A DNA stretch of 64,000 bases from Hydrangea macrophylla. Its lineage: Eukaryota; Streptophyta; Magnoliopsida; Cornales; Hydrangeaceae. The position numbers and the translations under genes were made by a program. Below are positions 20,732-32,397 of this stretch, piece after piece. Location: assembly GCA_033977485.1 (NCBI GenBank), contig CM066984.1, positions 27,943,501 through 28,007,500 of the forward strand, read 5' to 3'. The notes beneath the pieces were generated by a model. It searched no databases, had not been told where the DNA came from, and saw only the letters and a program-made list of their open reading frames with translations. Positions within the stretch are counted from its first letter, which is position 1; each line of letters starts with the position of its first letter.

Positions 20732-22106
20732 TGATCGGGAGAGAACAAATCCTAAGTATACGCCTTAATTCACATTTGTTAATACTTTTTATCCTGTTTT
20801 TGTATATTTTTACTTTGTTTTCTATTTTCTGATAGGTTTTGGAAGAAATCAAATATACCAGGTAAACAGGATGAAAAAGCATAAAGAAAGAAGCTGAAAA
20901 ATCTAAGTCGCGCGCGCGAGCCGCGCGCGCAAAAAACAGAGAATCGCTCGTGCGATCCGCTCGCGCGAGAAACCCAGATATCGCTCGCGCGATCCGCGCG
21001 CGCGAGGTACCAAAAGTCGCGCTCGCGCGACCCTCTTGCGCGATATGTGCAAAAATCAAAGTTGCGTATTTCAGTATATTGAAGACTCCTGTGCAAACAA
21101 AACTGCTGAACGACGTCTAGACTGTAAATTACATCAGTTTCAGTTCGTTTTGGGTTAGGAAGGCTTCCAAAACTTGTAGTAAATCTATATATACCCTATT
21201 TTATTACAATTAAAGGGTTAGACATTGTTGGCAATTATTATACACACATTCTACAACCATACTTCCAGCCATTGAAGGGAGGGAAGCAAGGAGAAGAAGT
21301 AGAAGACCAAGGGTTTCCATGGCCTCCTCCATCAACTACTTGCCATCCATCACTTCCATGGACGGCTAGATCATATATCTAGGGTTTCAATGAAGCCCTA
21401 GCCGAGTAATAGGATTTTATTTATGTTTTTATTTTAGTTTTATTATGTATGGATGACAGTCACATGTTTAGAGGATTTTTATAAATAAATCGTACTTCTA
21501 TTGATTAAATCATTACTTTCAGAATTTATTCTTGTCTTAGATCTATTTTGACTGTGATGTGCTCAACGATCTATGCTTGCTGTGCTTGTTTAGATTGTTT
21601 ACATGTGATGGTGCTTTATTGATTTGTGCTATCAAGTATCCGAATAGTCCATGCCTAGGTTAGACGGATTAGATCACAACCCTAGTTTAGTGTGGGATAA
21701 TTCGTGCTAACCGAAGATGGATTATGTTGGTGCTTGAACCATGAATATCTTCTTGTCGGAGGAATTGGGCTTGTAGCTACAATTCCCCATATTCATCCAA
21801 CTTAATAGGCTAAAGTAATTCATAAATATTCCTATTATGAAGCTAGTGGTGGATTTGCAATCCTAGGTTCCTTTAAACATATTGATAAAAACACTTTTTA
21901 ATTGCTTTCGTAATTTAGATTTATTTTTATTGTTATTAGTTTAATTAAAATTCAAATCCAATTCCGTTTTCTTAATTAATTAAATTTAGGTTTTAAAATT
22001 AAAGCACTGTAGTATTTCAATCTCTATGGGTTCGACCTTTACTTCCACACTGCAAATCTTTAGAAAAGTAAAGTATACTTTTTATATCTTGATACTGACA
22101 ACATCA
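20732..22106 (+). mobile_element. sLTR-1: Athila-like solo LTR, 1375 bp, TSD gatgg
   Basis: TGATCGGGAG (20732) to GACAACATCA (22106), flanked by the 5-bp duplication gatgg (20727-20731 and 22107-22111). The empty site is visible in Copia-3 at 36250-36262. A CG-palindrome cluster (20908-21040) precedes a TATA box (21185-21195). It matches the LTRs of Ath-1, Ath-2 and sLTR-2. No internal sequence is present, so it is a solo LTR left by LTR-LTR recombination. Confidence 0.9.
20908..21195 (+). promoter_or_regulatory. sLTR-1 promoter: GCGCGC cluster and TATA box
   Basis: Repeats of the form cgcgcgcgag and gatccgcgcgcgcgagg fill 20908-21040. The TATA string tctatatatacc follows at 21184-21195, with a lone aacttg spacer and AT-rich sequence between. 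Confidence 0.6.
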
Positions 22107-22111
22107 GATGG

Positions 22112-22228
22112 TATTTTTATGATCCAAGAGAATAGAAAGTATTTATTAGTACAAATGTTGTTTTCTTGGAGGATGATTATATCATGAACCATAAACCTAA
22201 GGGAAGGATATATCTTAGAGAGATAGCA
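22112..22228 (+). pseudogene. Copia-2 integrase-RT linker fragment
   Basis: This continues the frame interrupted by sLTR-1: YFYDPRE and the variant of FLEDDYIMNHKPKG, ending at LREIA. It is then cut by Gyp-1. About 90 bp of the copia sequence seen in Copia-3 (roughly 36380-36440) is missing at the other side of Gyp-1. Confidence 0.8.
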
Positions 22229-24224
22229 TGTCACGACCCATCCCGCTATGCGTGGAAATAGGACACGTGGCACACCACCAAGGCTCATCCAATTTCATTA
22301 AAGTACAATAGCAACGGAAAAACATAAGTACAATCCTTCAAATCAGAGTTATAAAAAGTTTTGTCCAATTGAAACAGTTCCAAAAGAATTCAGTTTTGAA
22401 AACAGAGGTCCAGTCAACTTGGTCGGGGCTTCGATCGACTGGTTATCAAAAGCAGTATATTTAAAAAGTTCAGCAGCCCTGTTCAGTCGACAGTGTTGGG
22501 GACTCAGTCGACTGGGACCTCAAATTATCAGTTGACTGACCCTTGCCGGTCGACTAGGATACTATTCAAGCAGAATGTGGTGTTCTAGGGACCCATCCAA
22601 TCGACTATTTTCTCAACCCGGTCGACTGGTCTCCAAACATCTCAATTCAGTGTTTAGTTCAAAACAATGATCCAGTTAATTGTATCAAAACCAGTTGACT
22701 GATCGGTATCAGCACACTAAGTGTTCTGCAGAATTTCAAGCTAAGGTCCCCCGATTCAAACCAACGCAAACACAGTGGTATACCAACGATTCAAAGCATA
22801 ACTATAAAAGTTTACAAGCAATTACAATACCACAGAATTAGTCCAGGATTCTACTACAACATGTTACAAATTCAAGGTTCTTATTACAAATTTGGAAGCT
22901 CCACTGCTCAACTATTTGCTAAGTGCACAAGTTCTAACATATGCAATATATGACAAAACATGCCTTGATCTCACTATTTAAAACAAATAGTCTCTGGGGA
23001 AAAAATACGCCTTCATCCGATAGCAGCAAGTCCAAGTCTTAAACCGCGATGCCAATGGCTAGTCCAAGCCTGCAACCATTGCATCCCCAAGTGCCATGGC
23101 AAGTCCAAGTCTTAAACCATGCACAATAGCCATCGCTACTACAATTCTCCAACATTGAGAAGCTTACCCCGGCATGAATTTGTACAAACTACCTTTGACC
23201 CACAAACAACTCAACGTGCTCACGTAAAAGTAGACATGCTTTTCACATTTAAGTGCATGCATAATTAATGGGCCTAAGATTACCACATGAATTTTGCCCG
23301 AATTTCAATTTCGTCGTCGAAATCTAAAACGTGCATATTCCTATATTTCACAAGTTAGAACTTCATACCTCGTGCAAATTCTCTCAAACTTTGAGGGAAG
23401 TACAACGGAGGCAATTAAACGTCGAATCCCATTTTCAAATGATTCTTACAAGTTTATACCTATTTTTCCTAGATTTTTTGAAATTAGGTTTTTACAAAAG
23501 TAATCCAAACATGGCCTAATGACTATCAAAACGCAGGTCTTACCCAAGGAGTCCAAATATGAAATCTGGTCGAAACCTGACGGAAGAAAGGTCGCCGGTC
23601 ATCGTCACAAAGCTCGTGGCAACAAATCTCCCTTTCTCTCTCCTCTCTTAAAATATTTTAGAAGTTGTAACAAATGAGAATTCATCCCCTTCTATTTATA
23701 GGAAAAATTTTCAACAATTATGTTTACCACCCCACAAATTCTCAAAACTTCTAGTTAACTCCTGAAACGTCTCACACGTCCATTTCATTACTTCACGAGT
23801 GAAAACCACAATTTTTTAAAGTTTTCGACTATGTTCCATTGAGGTCCAAAATTAAGTCTGAAAACTAAATTCTGTGGAATTTCTACACTACCTACATTTT
23901 ATTTAACGTGTCACTCACGTTCTCACCACAGTGTTCAAAATGCTCTGTAGCGATAACAAAACTACCAGAAATTATACTACATAAGTATAATTCACTATTC
24001 ATAAAATTTCATATAATACCAAATAAAGTCAAATAAAATTTTGTGCACATAAATGTCATTTACTTATGCCAAAGTAACATTGCTTATCAAATTCCCATCC
24101 GTACTTAACACCCTCTGTTGACCTCCAGTCAACCTCAATTTAATTATTATTCAACGTTAATAATTTCCACTCGTTACCACATATGTGAAATAAAATGTAT
24201 GCAAAATCTAGAATGGGTGTGACA
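22229..24224 (-). mobile_element. Gyp-1 3' LTR, 1996 bp
   Basis: Minus strand starts TGTCACACCC (24224) and ends GGGTCGTGACA (22229), an inverted terminal match. A TATA-like string ctataaatag lies at 23702-23690. A cluster of GTCGAC-centred repeats (agtcgactgg, gttgactg) is at 22411-22706, that is about 1 kb downstream of the TATA box, unlike the other families. Confidence 0.8.
22411..22706. repeat. GTCGAC palindrome cluster in Gyp-1 LTR
   Basis: Variants of cagtcgactgg occur around 22430, 22484, 22504, 22530, 22549, 22600, 22620 and 22692, with decay such as gttgact. Confidence 0.75.
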
Positions 24225-25440
24225 ACTCTCCCCTTCAAAAAGGAAGTTTGTCCCCAAACTTATACCTCATATGTCAAACAGGTACGGATACTCATTCTTC
24301 ATTTCTTCTTCACTTTCCCACGTAGTCGCTTCAACTGTGTGACTACACCACAGTACTTTCACCATTGGAATTGTCTTAGTTCTCAAGACTTGCTCTTTTC
24401 GATCTAAAATCTCTGTCAATTGCTCCACATAAGTCAAGTCTTCTAAAATCTGTAACGGTTTAGGTACAATGATCTTACTTGTATCTGTCATACACCGTCT
24501 TAACATAGATACATGAAATACCTTTGTGCACATGTTCCAATTCTGATGATAAAGTCATTCGGTAAGCTACTGGTCCTACCCTCTCTAGGATCTCAAATGG
24601 TCCAACAAATCTCAGATTGAGCTTTCCCCTCTTTCCAAATTGAACAATTCCCTTCAAAGGCGATACTCACAAGAATAAAAAGTCACCTACTTCAAACATC
24701 ATTAGTCATTACTTTGAGTCCGCGTAACTCTTATAACAACTCTAATCTACCTTAAGTCGCTCCTGAATCATCTTTACCTTTTCAGTAGTCACCTGTATTA
24801 TCTCAGGTCTAAATAACTTTCTTTCCCCAATCTCAGTCCAACAAATTGGTGATCAACACTTATGCCTATACAATACTTCATACGGTGCCATCCTAAAGCT
24901 TGATTGAAATTCGTTATTGTATACAAATTAAATTAATGGTAAGTGTTTCTCTCAGTCACTCCCAAATCTATGACACAAAGTCTCAACATGTCTTGCAATG
25001 TTTGAATCATTCACTCTAACTGTCCATCGGTCTGAGGATGTAATGCGGTACTAAAACTTAACTTTGTACCCATAGCATTCTATAGACTTCTCCAAACCTC
25101 GAGGTAAAACTACTATTGTGATCTGATACAATTACTGTTGGAACTCCGTGTAGTCTCACAATCTCTTTGACATATAATTCTACTACCCTCGAAGGTTTAG
25201 TTGTCTTGATTGGTAGAAAATGAGCTGACTTTGTTAATCGGTCAACTATCACCCAAATCTTGTCATTCTTGTTGGAAGATCACAAAAATCCAAAAACAAA
25301 GTCCATTTTAATCTCATCCCACTTCCACTCTAACACCGGTAATGGTTGTAGTAATCATGCAGGTACTTGTCTCTGTGCTTTGACCTGTTGACACGCCGAA
25401 CATTTAGATATGAACTTGGCGACTTCTTGCTTCACACCCA
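24225..25440 (-). pseudogene. Gyp-1 integrase C-terminal half and tail (broken)
   Basis: From 25440 downwards: zinc-region remnant KCSACQQVKAQRQVP, integrase core [17 protein letters not shown] and [20 protein letters not shown], then NLRFVGPFEILERVGPVAYR and HVSMLRR ... PLQILEDLTYVEQ and ILDRKEQVLRTKTIP, ending EATTWESEEEMKNEYPYLF. The tail matches Del/Tekay-type chromoviruses, in which it is followed by LTR after a short gap. Several stops and frameshifts. The polypurine tract (gaaggggagagt on the minus strand) is at 24240-24225. Confidence 0.85.
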
Positions 25441-27118
25441 TTCCTGCACTAGTACCTCATCATAGTGGGAGGATTATTAGCCATCCTGATAGATACATAT
25501 TCTTAGGAGAAGTTTTTGAAACTGTCTCCATAGAATCTGAATCTGATCCTACCATATATAAAGAGGCAATGGATGATGTTGATTCATCTCATTAGGTTCA
25601 GCTATGAAAGCTGAATTGGAATCTATGGATTGCAATCAGGTTTGGGATCTTATAGAACTTCCAGTCAATATTAAATCCATTGGCTATAAGTGGGTCTATA
25701 AGAAGAAAATAGGATCTGATGCCAAGGTTGAGACCTTTAAGGTAAGGCTTAAAGCGAAAGGTTATACTCAGAGGGAGGGCATTAACTATAAGGAAACCTT
25801 CTAGCCGGTAGCCATGCTCAAGTTCATTAGAATACTCTTATCCATTATTGCATGCCTAGATTTTGACATCTGGCAAATGGACGTCAAGACTGCATTCTTG
25901 AATGGCAATCTTGAGGAGGACATCTATATGTAGCAACCAGAAGGGTTTATAGTTGATGGGAAAGGTAACTTGGTATGCAAGTTGCAAAAGTCCATTTATG
26001 ATCTTAAGAAGGCATCCAAGAGTTAGAACATTCATTTTGACCATGCTATCAAGTCATTTAGTTTCATATAGAATCTAGGTGAACCTTATATACATAAGAA
26101 GTGTGAATGAAAAGTGATGGCTTTTCTCATTCTCTATATTGACGACATTCTACTCATTGGGAATGATGTAGCAGTATTGTCAACGGTTAAGGTTTGGCTA
26201 ACTAGTACTTTCGATATGAAGGATCTAGGAGAGGCGAACTATGTTCTTAGGATAAAGCTCATTCAGGATCGTAAGCGAAAGATAATGGGATTATCTCAAG
26301 CTGGTTATATTGATAAGGTACTAACTAGGTTTTATGGATAATTCGAAGAAAGGTTTTTACCTTTCAGGCATGGTCTAGCGTTCTCCAAGGACCAGTGTCC
26401 AAAGACACACGAGGAGAGGAAAATCATGGTAGGAGTTTCCTATACTTTGGCAGTAAGAAGTCTCATGTATGCAATATTATGCACTATACTAGATATCTGC
26501 TTTGTTGTTGGCATGGTCAGTAGGTATCAATCGAATCTAGGTCTAGAGCACTGGACAGCCATTAAGCGTATTCTTAAGTACTTGAGAAGGACTAATGATT
26601 ATATGCTTATGTATGGTGGTGATGAGTTAATTTCAGTGGGATACACTGACTCAGACTTTATGTTAGATAAAGATTCGAGGAAGTTGACATCTGGACATCT
26701 CTTTACCTTGGAAGGTGGTACTGTTAGTTGGAGGAGTATTAAGCAGAAATGCAATGCAGACTCAACTACAAAAGCTGAGTATGTGGCTGCTTGTGAAGCC
26801 GTAAAGGAAGCTGTTTGGTTCAAGAAGTTCCTTATAGAGCTCGAGGTGGTACCAGTGTCACTGTCACCTATTATGCTATACTACGATAATAGTGGGGCAA
26901 TGGCTCAGTCCTAGAATCCAAGGAACCACAAAAAGGAAAAGCACGTAGATTAGAAATATCATCTAATCTGAGATATTATTCAACGTAGAGATGTGACTGT
27001 CGCCAAGATTGCCACTGCTGACAATCTTCTGGATCCGTTTATAAAGGCCTTGCCACAGAAGGTCGTTGATCGTCATCTAGATAGTCTAGGTCTTAGATGT
27101 AGTCCTGAATGGTTATGA
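25441..27118 (+). pseudogene. Copia-2 reverse transcriptase and RNase H (broken)
   Basis: RT segments: MKAELESMDCNQVWDLIELP, YKWVYKKKIGSDAKVETFKV, WQMDVKTAFLNGNLEEDIYM followed by a stop, and the catalytic LYIDDILLIGND (near 26150). RNase H runs VGYTDSDFM ... KAEYVAACEAVKEAVWFKKF ... YYDNSGAMAQS and ends RCSPEWL-stop at 27118. At least six stops or frame changes break it. The end of the reading frame is followed by the polypurine tract within 15 bp, as usual for copia elements. Confidence 0.85.
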
Positions 27119-27119
27119 G

Positions 27120-27133
27120 TGCAAGTGGGAGTT
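27120..27133 (+). other. Copia-2 polypurine tract
   Basis: The purine-rich gcaagtgggagtt lies between the pol stop codon and the TGTTAGG that opens the 3' LTR. Confidence 0.75.
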
Positions 27134-28642
27134 TGTTAGGTTTGTTATCTCAAACCATTACTTAATTTATGTATAAGACATTGGCATTTTAATATATGGA
27201 TATCAGCTTTACATTTCATTATGTTTGTTTCTTTCATGAGATGATTGTTAATCCTTAAGTATCATAGTAAGTAATTCATGTGTGTATGAGATACATACAA
27301 GTGAGATACAAATTACTATACTTTGATACATAAAATTTGTCACAGTGGATGATGAGACTAGATATCTCATCAGGTCTACACTGTAACATGAGTAACTACC
27401 ATTGGATGGAGTGATGAATCTCAATCACTAGAGTGTAACTCATGGTTGATATGCTAGTGCTTATAGTGGATTGACAGACCTGAGTTTTCCTATTGACACG
27501 TAATACTGTCAACAGTTGATAGGAACTCATAACTTGTATAAGGTATGTGCTCTCAATCTTGAGACAATTATGAACACAGACTGTGGATACGACTGCTTTT
27601 ACTTTCTAATCAGTGAGGTCTTAAAGATCAACACCTGTGTATCTTGGGTATGTCATGTTCATGGGATTGTGAATATTTGTTATCAAGATAGTATCTACCC
27701 TCTGTTAAAGAGTAAGCATTCCCTTGAGAATGTCACCAAGTTGATTACTGAGAACTACAATCTTGTTAATAAGTAGTTATCAACATGTTTGATAATCATG
27801 AGAGGTGAATGGGACTCAAGGAATGGAAGATATAATCATCATTTAGGTTGATAGTAATAGTTATCCGACTACCTAAATATGATTATGAATGCTGATGGTA
27901 GAGGGACATTAGTACACCATACAAGTCTAATTATTGCTTCAGATGTGTTCTTTTGCGTTGGAGTCCAATTATCATTTTTTATAGTGGAGTAAACGTTAAC
28001 TGATCAGTTGGTTAGTTTATTGATCAAAGAGTTTGATCATGGGAATTCACAGTTGGTCTGAGCCAACAATAAAGAGCCTCTGAGGTCCCACTCATAGCTC
28101 TACTAGGATGCTTGGAAAGGCACAAGAGGATCAAGTCAAGACATGTTCGATCAATCGAAGGAGTCTCAATTGATGAAAGTCAAGACAAGTTCGATCGATC
28201 GAACGTTGTTCAATCAATCGACGGTTCGATCAATCGAACCACTTCGATCGATTGAAAGTTAGTTCAGTTCTAGGAATCAATAAATAGGGCAGCTGCATCC
28301 AGAAAAAAGAGTTTGTTGTTTTACTATACCAGAAGTTGCAGAAACTATTTTAGGCTTCCCAAACCTTCTCTATCCTCTCTATTAGGGTTCCCACCAATCC
28401 TAGTCTCTCCAGGAGCATCCATAGGAGTTATAAGAGTGAAGACAACCTAGTGGAGGTTGCTGCACCATCAAGGAAGAAGAAAATCATAATTGGGTTTGAG
28501 ACCTGAGGTATAATCTCTTCTTCCCCTTGTGTATACGCATCTATAGAGTTAACGAATAGTAGATCCGGGCTACCAATAAAGTTTTGAAACATAATCTTTC
28601 CGCTGCGCGTTTAAATTTAATTTTAAACCTATTTTTCCATCA
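27134..28642 (+). mobile_element. Copia-2 3' LTR, 1509 bp
   Basis: Starts TGTTAGGTTTGTTATCTC and ends TTTTTCCATCA. Its promoter module is palindromes (28146-28255) then caataaataggg (28279-28289). It aligns along its length with the Copia-1 LTR (inverted) and the Copia-3 LTR. Confidence 0.85.
28146..28289 (+). promoter_or_regulatory. Copia-2 LTR promoter: TCGATCGA cluster plus TATA-like box
   Basis: Palindrome variants such as gttcgatcgatcgaac fill 28146-28255. The TATA-like caataaatagg follows at 28278-28288; other copies have ctataaatag here, so this one has a substitution. Confidence 0.55.
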
Positions 28643-29405
28643 CCTTGAGCTTTGATACACTTTTGATTAGATTATTACCGACTCAAACAAAGAAGGATTG
28701 ACTCGACAAAAGCAATGACACGAATTGACCAAATTGCCATAATTCAATGTGTCTCTGTCATAAATGATGTATCGCTTTTCTTATATGTGCACTTCTCGTC
28801 TTTTTGTAGTAGCACTCTGCTGATAAATCTAAGTTTTGAAAACTCCTCCCTAAAGTATAGCCAATTATTCGCTTATCCAAAGTGTGGTTTATTTCAATCT
28901 TTTTCAAAACAACTTGGCGACTTGAAAATTTTCCTTCGTGTAAAGGATTGTTAGGCAAACAAAGTTTGCCCCTAGTTTGAAGTGTAGGAAGTGGAATTCA
29001 TTGATAAATGAGGTAGATGACTAAAGTTTGCCTCTAGTTTAGATGATGGTTCATTGGAGGTTCTGGGCAAATAAGGTAGGTGACCGAGGTTTGCACCTTA
29101 TATGAAGGGTAGATAGTAAAATTCAAGCAAACGAGATAGGTAGCCGAAGATTGCCCCTAGTGTGAAAGGTGATTTCTGGCTTGAGGCAAGGACCATGACT
29201 TTAATCTCTCAAATGATCATAACTTTTGCCTAGGCACCAGTAAGGTGACTTATTCTTTTCTCACTTTTGTTATTGCACACTCTAGATTTAGCTCTAATTT
29301 TTACCTAGGCATCCTTTTGAATTTTCGACCTAGCAAGCCATCCTTTTCTCCTTTTGAAAGTCTGCCTACGAACCCCTGAGTGGGGATCAGGTTCAATGTA
29401 GTTCG
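28643..29405 (-). mobile_element. Tat-3: remnant of a Tat-like 3' internal region
   Basis: On the minus strand it opens with a diverged copy of the Tat box (29402-29362: gaactacat ... cctgatcccc ... ggggttcgtaggcagac) and then carries about three diverged repeats (29170-28940), each with a polypurine-like aggggcaa. No open frame. Copia-2 flanks it on the left and Copia-3 on the right, so it was an insertion target for both. Confidence 0.5.
28940..29170 (-). repeat. diverged tandem repeat with polypurine-like motif
   Basis: Plus-strand words gtttgcccctagtttga, gtttgcctctagttta, gtttgcacctta and attgcccctagtgtga recur at intervals of roughly 65-75 bp, each preceded by agaggtaggtgacc-like sequence. 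On the minus strand each contains aggggcaaac or a variant, as in the Tat polypurine tracts. Confidence 0.65.
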
Positions 29406-29967
29406 TGTAGGGATTGTGCCCTCAAACTATTACTTTATGTATGAGACATTGGTATTTTAATATATGGATATCAGCTTTACATTTCATTATGTATGTTTCT
29501 TTCATAAGATAACCGTTAATCCTTAAGTGTCGTAATAATTAATTTGTGTGTGTATGAGATACATACAAGTGAGATATGAATTACTATTCTTTGATACTTA
29601 AAATTTGTCATAGTCAATGATGAGACTGGATATCTCATCAAGTTTACACTGTAGCACGATTTACTACCATTAGATGGAGTGATGAATCTCAATCACTAGA
29701 GTATGACTCTTAGTTAATATGCTAGTACTTATAGTGCATTAACGGACCATGAGCTTTCCTATTGACACTTAATACTGTCAACAGTCGTTAAGAATGCATA
29801 ACTTGTATAAGGTGCGTGCGTGTTCTTAATCTTGAGATGATTATGTACACAGATTGTGGATGTGGCTGCTTTCACTTACCAATCAGTGAGGTCTATAAAA
29901 GATCAACACCTGGGTATCTTGGGTATGTCATGTTCATAGGGTTGTGAACATATATTGTCAAGATAGA

Positions 29968-31442
29968 TGATTGGCGACAAATAGTTGCCGTTTATAGTCC
30001 TAAAAATACGCTTTGTTAGCCCATTTCATGTAGTTATTAAGTGATTTTTAATAAGTATTCTATATTTTGTAGGTTTTGAAGCTTTAATATGAAAATGCAC
30101 AAAAATCCAATGATTAGTGGCTCTGGAAGTCATTCTGGGCTCAAACGGTGATTCCGGTAAAGGCTGAATGCAGTAGCAGTCTCGGAAAATTGCATTTTTG
30201 ATAAAGAATACTTTAGATTTGAGAAATTTCTCCAGAGATATAAAATGTAGATCTTCGAGTTACGGACGTGTGGCTTTAAACGGCGAGTCAATCCGAGTTC
30301 CGAACAAAACGTTATCACAATTCTACGAAAGTCGCGTAGTGCAGCGACAAGGACCTCGCGCGAGCGGGCCGCGCGAGCGACCTGTGCAAAAATCAAAAAC
30401 ACGTATTTTGTAAAATTAAAGTGCCCAGCGAAGGTGGTTTGTGCATATGACGTCCAGAAACGTAAATATAGCAGTTTTAGTGCGATTTGGCTTAGGAAAG
30501 CTTCCTAAATCCTTCCAAACTCTATATAAATCCTATTTTAAATCAAATTTAAGATTACACATCATTACACAACATTATACACAGCCATATACACAAAAAC
30601 TCCAGCCATTGAAGAGAGGAAAAGAAGGAGAATAAGAAGAAGACAAAAGATTCCCATGGCCTCCTCCATCAACCTCTTGTTGTTCATCAATTCTATGGCC
30701 GCTTAAACCTAGATCTAGGGTTTCAATGAAACCCTAGCCAAGTAATAGGGTGCATTTTATGTTTTTATTTTAGTTTTATTATGTATGGATGACAGTTACA
30801 TGTTCTGAGGATTTTTATAAATAAATCGTGCTTTTATTGATTAAAATCATTACTTTCAAAGTTTATTCTTGTCTTAGATCTATTTTGACTGTAGTGTGCT
30901 CAATAATCTATGCTTGATGTGCTTGTTTAGATTATTTACATGTAATAGTGCTTAAATTGAATTGTGCTATCAAGTATCCGAATAGTCCATGCCTAGATTA
31001 GATGGATTATACCACAACCCTAGTTTAGTGTGGGATAATTCGTGCTAACCGAAGATGGATTATGTTGGTGCCTGAACCATAGTTATTTTCTTGATGGAGG
31101 AATTGGGCTTGTAGCTACAATTCCCCATTATCATCCAACTTAATAAGCTAAAGTAATTCATAAATACCCTTATTATGAAGCTAGTGGTGGATTTGCAATC
31201 CTAGGTTCCTTAAACATATTTATAAAAACAATTTTAAATTGCTTTCATAATTTAGATTTACTTTTATTGTTCTTAGTTTAATTAAAATCAAATCAAATCC
31301 GTTTTTCTTAATTAATTAGATTTAGGTTTTAAAATTAAAGTGTTTGTGTATTTCAATCTATGTGGGTTCGACCTTTACTTCCACACTGCAAATCTTTAGA
31401 AAAGTAAAATACACTTTTTATATCTTGATATTGACAACATCA
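29968..31442 (+). mobile_element. sLTR-2: Athila-like solo LTR, 1475 bp, TSD ataga
   Basis: TGATTGGCGA (29968) to GACAACATCA (31442), with ataga duplicated at 29963-29967 and 31443-31447. The empty site is seen in the other Copia LTRs (for example 27687 and, inverted, 45269). A short CG-palindrome patch (30355-30382) precedes tctatataaatcc (30521-30533). It is about 100 bp longer than sLTR-1 and its first 60 bp match Ath-1 better than Ath-2, so at least two subfamilies exist. Confidence 0.9.
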
Positions 31443-31897
31443 ATAGAATCTACCCTCTGATAAAGATTAAGCAGTCCATTGAGAATGCCACCAAGTTGAT
31501 TACTGAGAACTGCTATCTTGTTGATAAGAGTTATCAACATGTTTGGTAATTATACGGGGTGAATGGGACTCAAGGAATAGAAGATGTAATCATTATTCAA
31601 GTTGAAAGTAACAGTTTATCCTACTACCTGAATATGATTATGAATGCTGACAGTAGAGGGACATTAGCACACCATATAAGTCTAGACATCGTTTTGGATT
31701 TGTTCTTTTGTATTGGAGTCTAGTTATCATTTTATAGTGGAGTAAACATTAACTGATCAATTGGTTAATTGCTGATCAAAGAGTTTGGTCATGGAAATTA
31801 ACAACTGGTCTGAGCCAACAATAAAGAACCTATGAGGTCCCACTCTTTGTTCCACCAGGATGCCTGGAAAGGCACATGAAGATCTTATCAAGACAGG

Positions 31898-32040
31898 TTC
31901 GATTGATCAAAGAATGTTGATCGATTGAAGTTAAGACAGGTTTTATCGATCAAAAAACTTCGATCAATCGAAGCATTGATCGATCAAAACAACTTCGATT
32001 GATTGAAAGTGAAAGTTAGTTTAGGAATCTATAAATAGGG
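31898..32040 (+). promoter_or_regulatory. Copia-3 LTR promoter: TCGATCGA cluster plus TATA box
   Basis: Variants of ttcgatcgattgaa occupy 31898-32005, followed at 32028-32040 by tctataaataggg. Spacing is the same as in the other Copia LTRs. Confidence 0.6.
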
Positions 32041-32397
32041 TAGCTGCATGTAGAATTATTTTAATTGATGTTTGTTCGCTCCAGCAGTTGTAGAAACTGT
32101 TTTAGGGTTTCTCAAACCTTTTTTATCCTCCCTATTAGAGATCCCACCATCTCTAGCCTCTTCGGAAGTGTTCAAAGGAGACATACGAGTGAAGACCATC
32201 TAGTGGAGGCTACTGCACCATCAAGGAAGAAGAGAATCGGAATCGGGTTCAAGACCGTTAGGTATAAACTCTTCTCACTCTTGTTTTACGCATCTATGGA
32301 ATTGATAAGTCGTAGATCCAGGCATACCAAAAAGTTTTTGAACTTTATATTTCCGCTGCGCATAGAAATAAGTTTTCAAAACCTATTTTCCCTTTAA

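Larger units (their letters stand above)
22229..25440 (-). mobile_element. Gyp-1: truncated Ty3/gypsy chromovirus (Del/Tekay-like)
   Basis: Minus strand: integrase fragment (25440-24230), polypurine tract (24240-24225), 3' LTR (24224-22229). The left LTR end TGTCACGACCC (plus) meets copia sequence at 22228. The right end is not an LTR but the integrase zinc region, abutting copia at 25441 with no duplication, so a deletion removed the 5' part of Gyp-1 together with some Copia-2 sequence. Confidence 0.8.
18751..28642 (+). mobile_element. Copia-2: Ty1/copia element from mid-gag to 3' LTR
   Basis: Order on the plus strand: partial gag, protease, integrase (18751-20731), solo LTR insertion, short fragment (22112-22228), Gyp-1 insertion, reverse transcriptase and RNase H (25441-27118), polypurine tract, 3' LTR (27134-28642). 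The gag start is missing because Copia-1 is inserted there; its beginning should lie left of the window. All domains carry stops or substitutions. Flank 28643 is Tat-3; the predicted duplication is ccttg. Confidence 0.85.
29406..32396 (+). mobile_element. Copia-3 5' LTR, split by a solo LTR
   Basis: Starts TGTAGGGATTGTGCCCTC and ends near 32396 (ttttcccttta), where the usual CA end is mutated. It is interrupted from 29968 to 31442. The promoter module lies in the right part: palindromes 31898-32005 and tctataaataggg 32028-32040. Confidence 0.8.
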
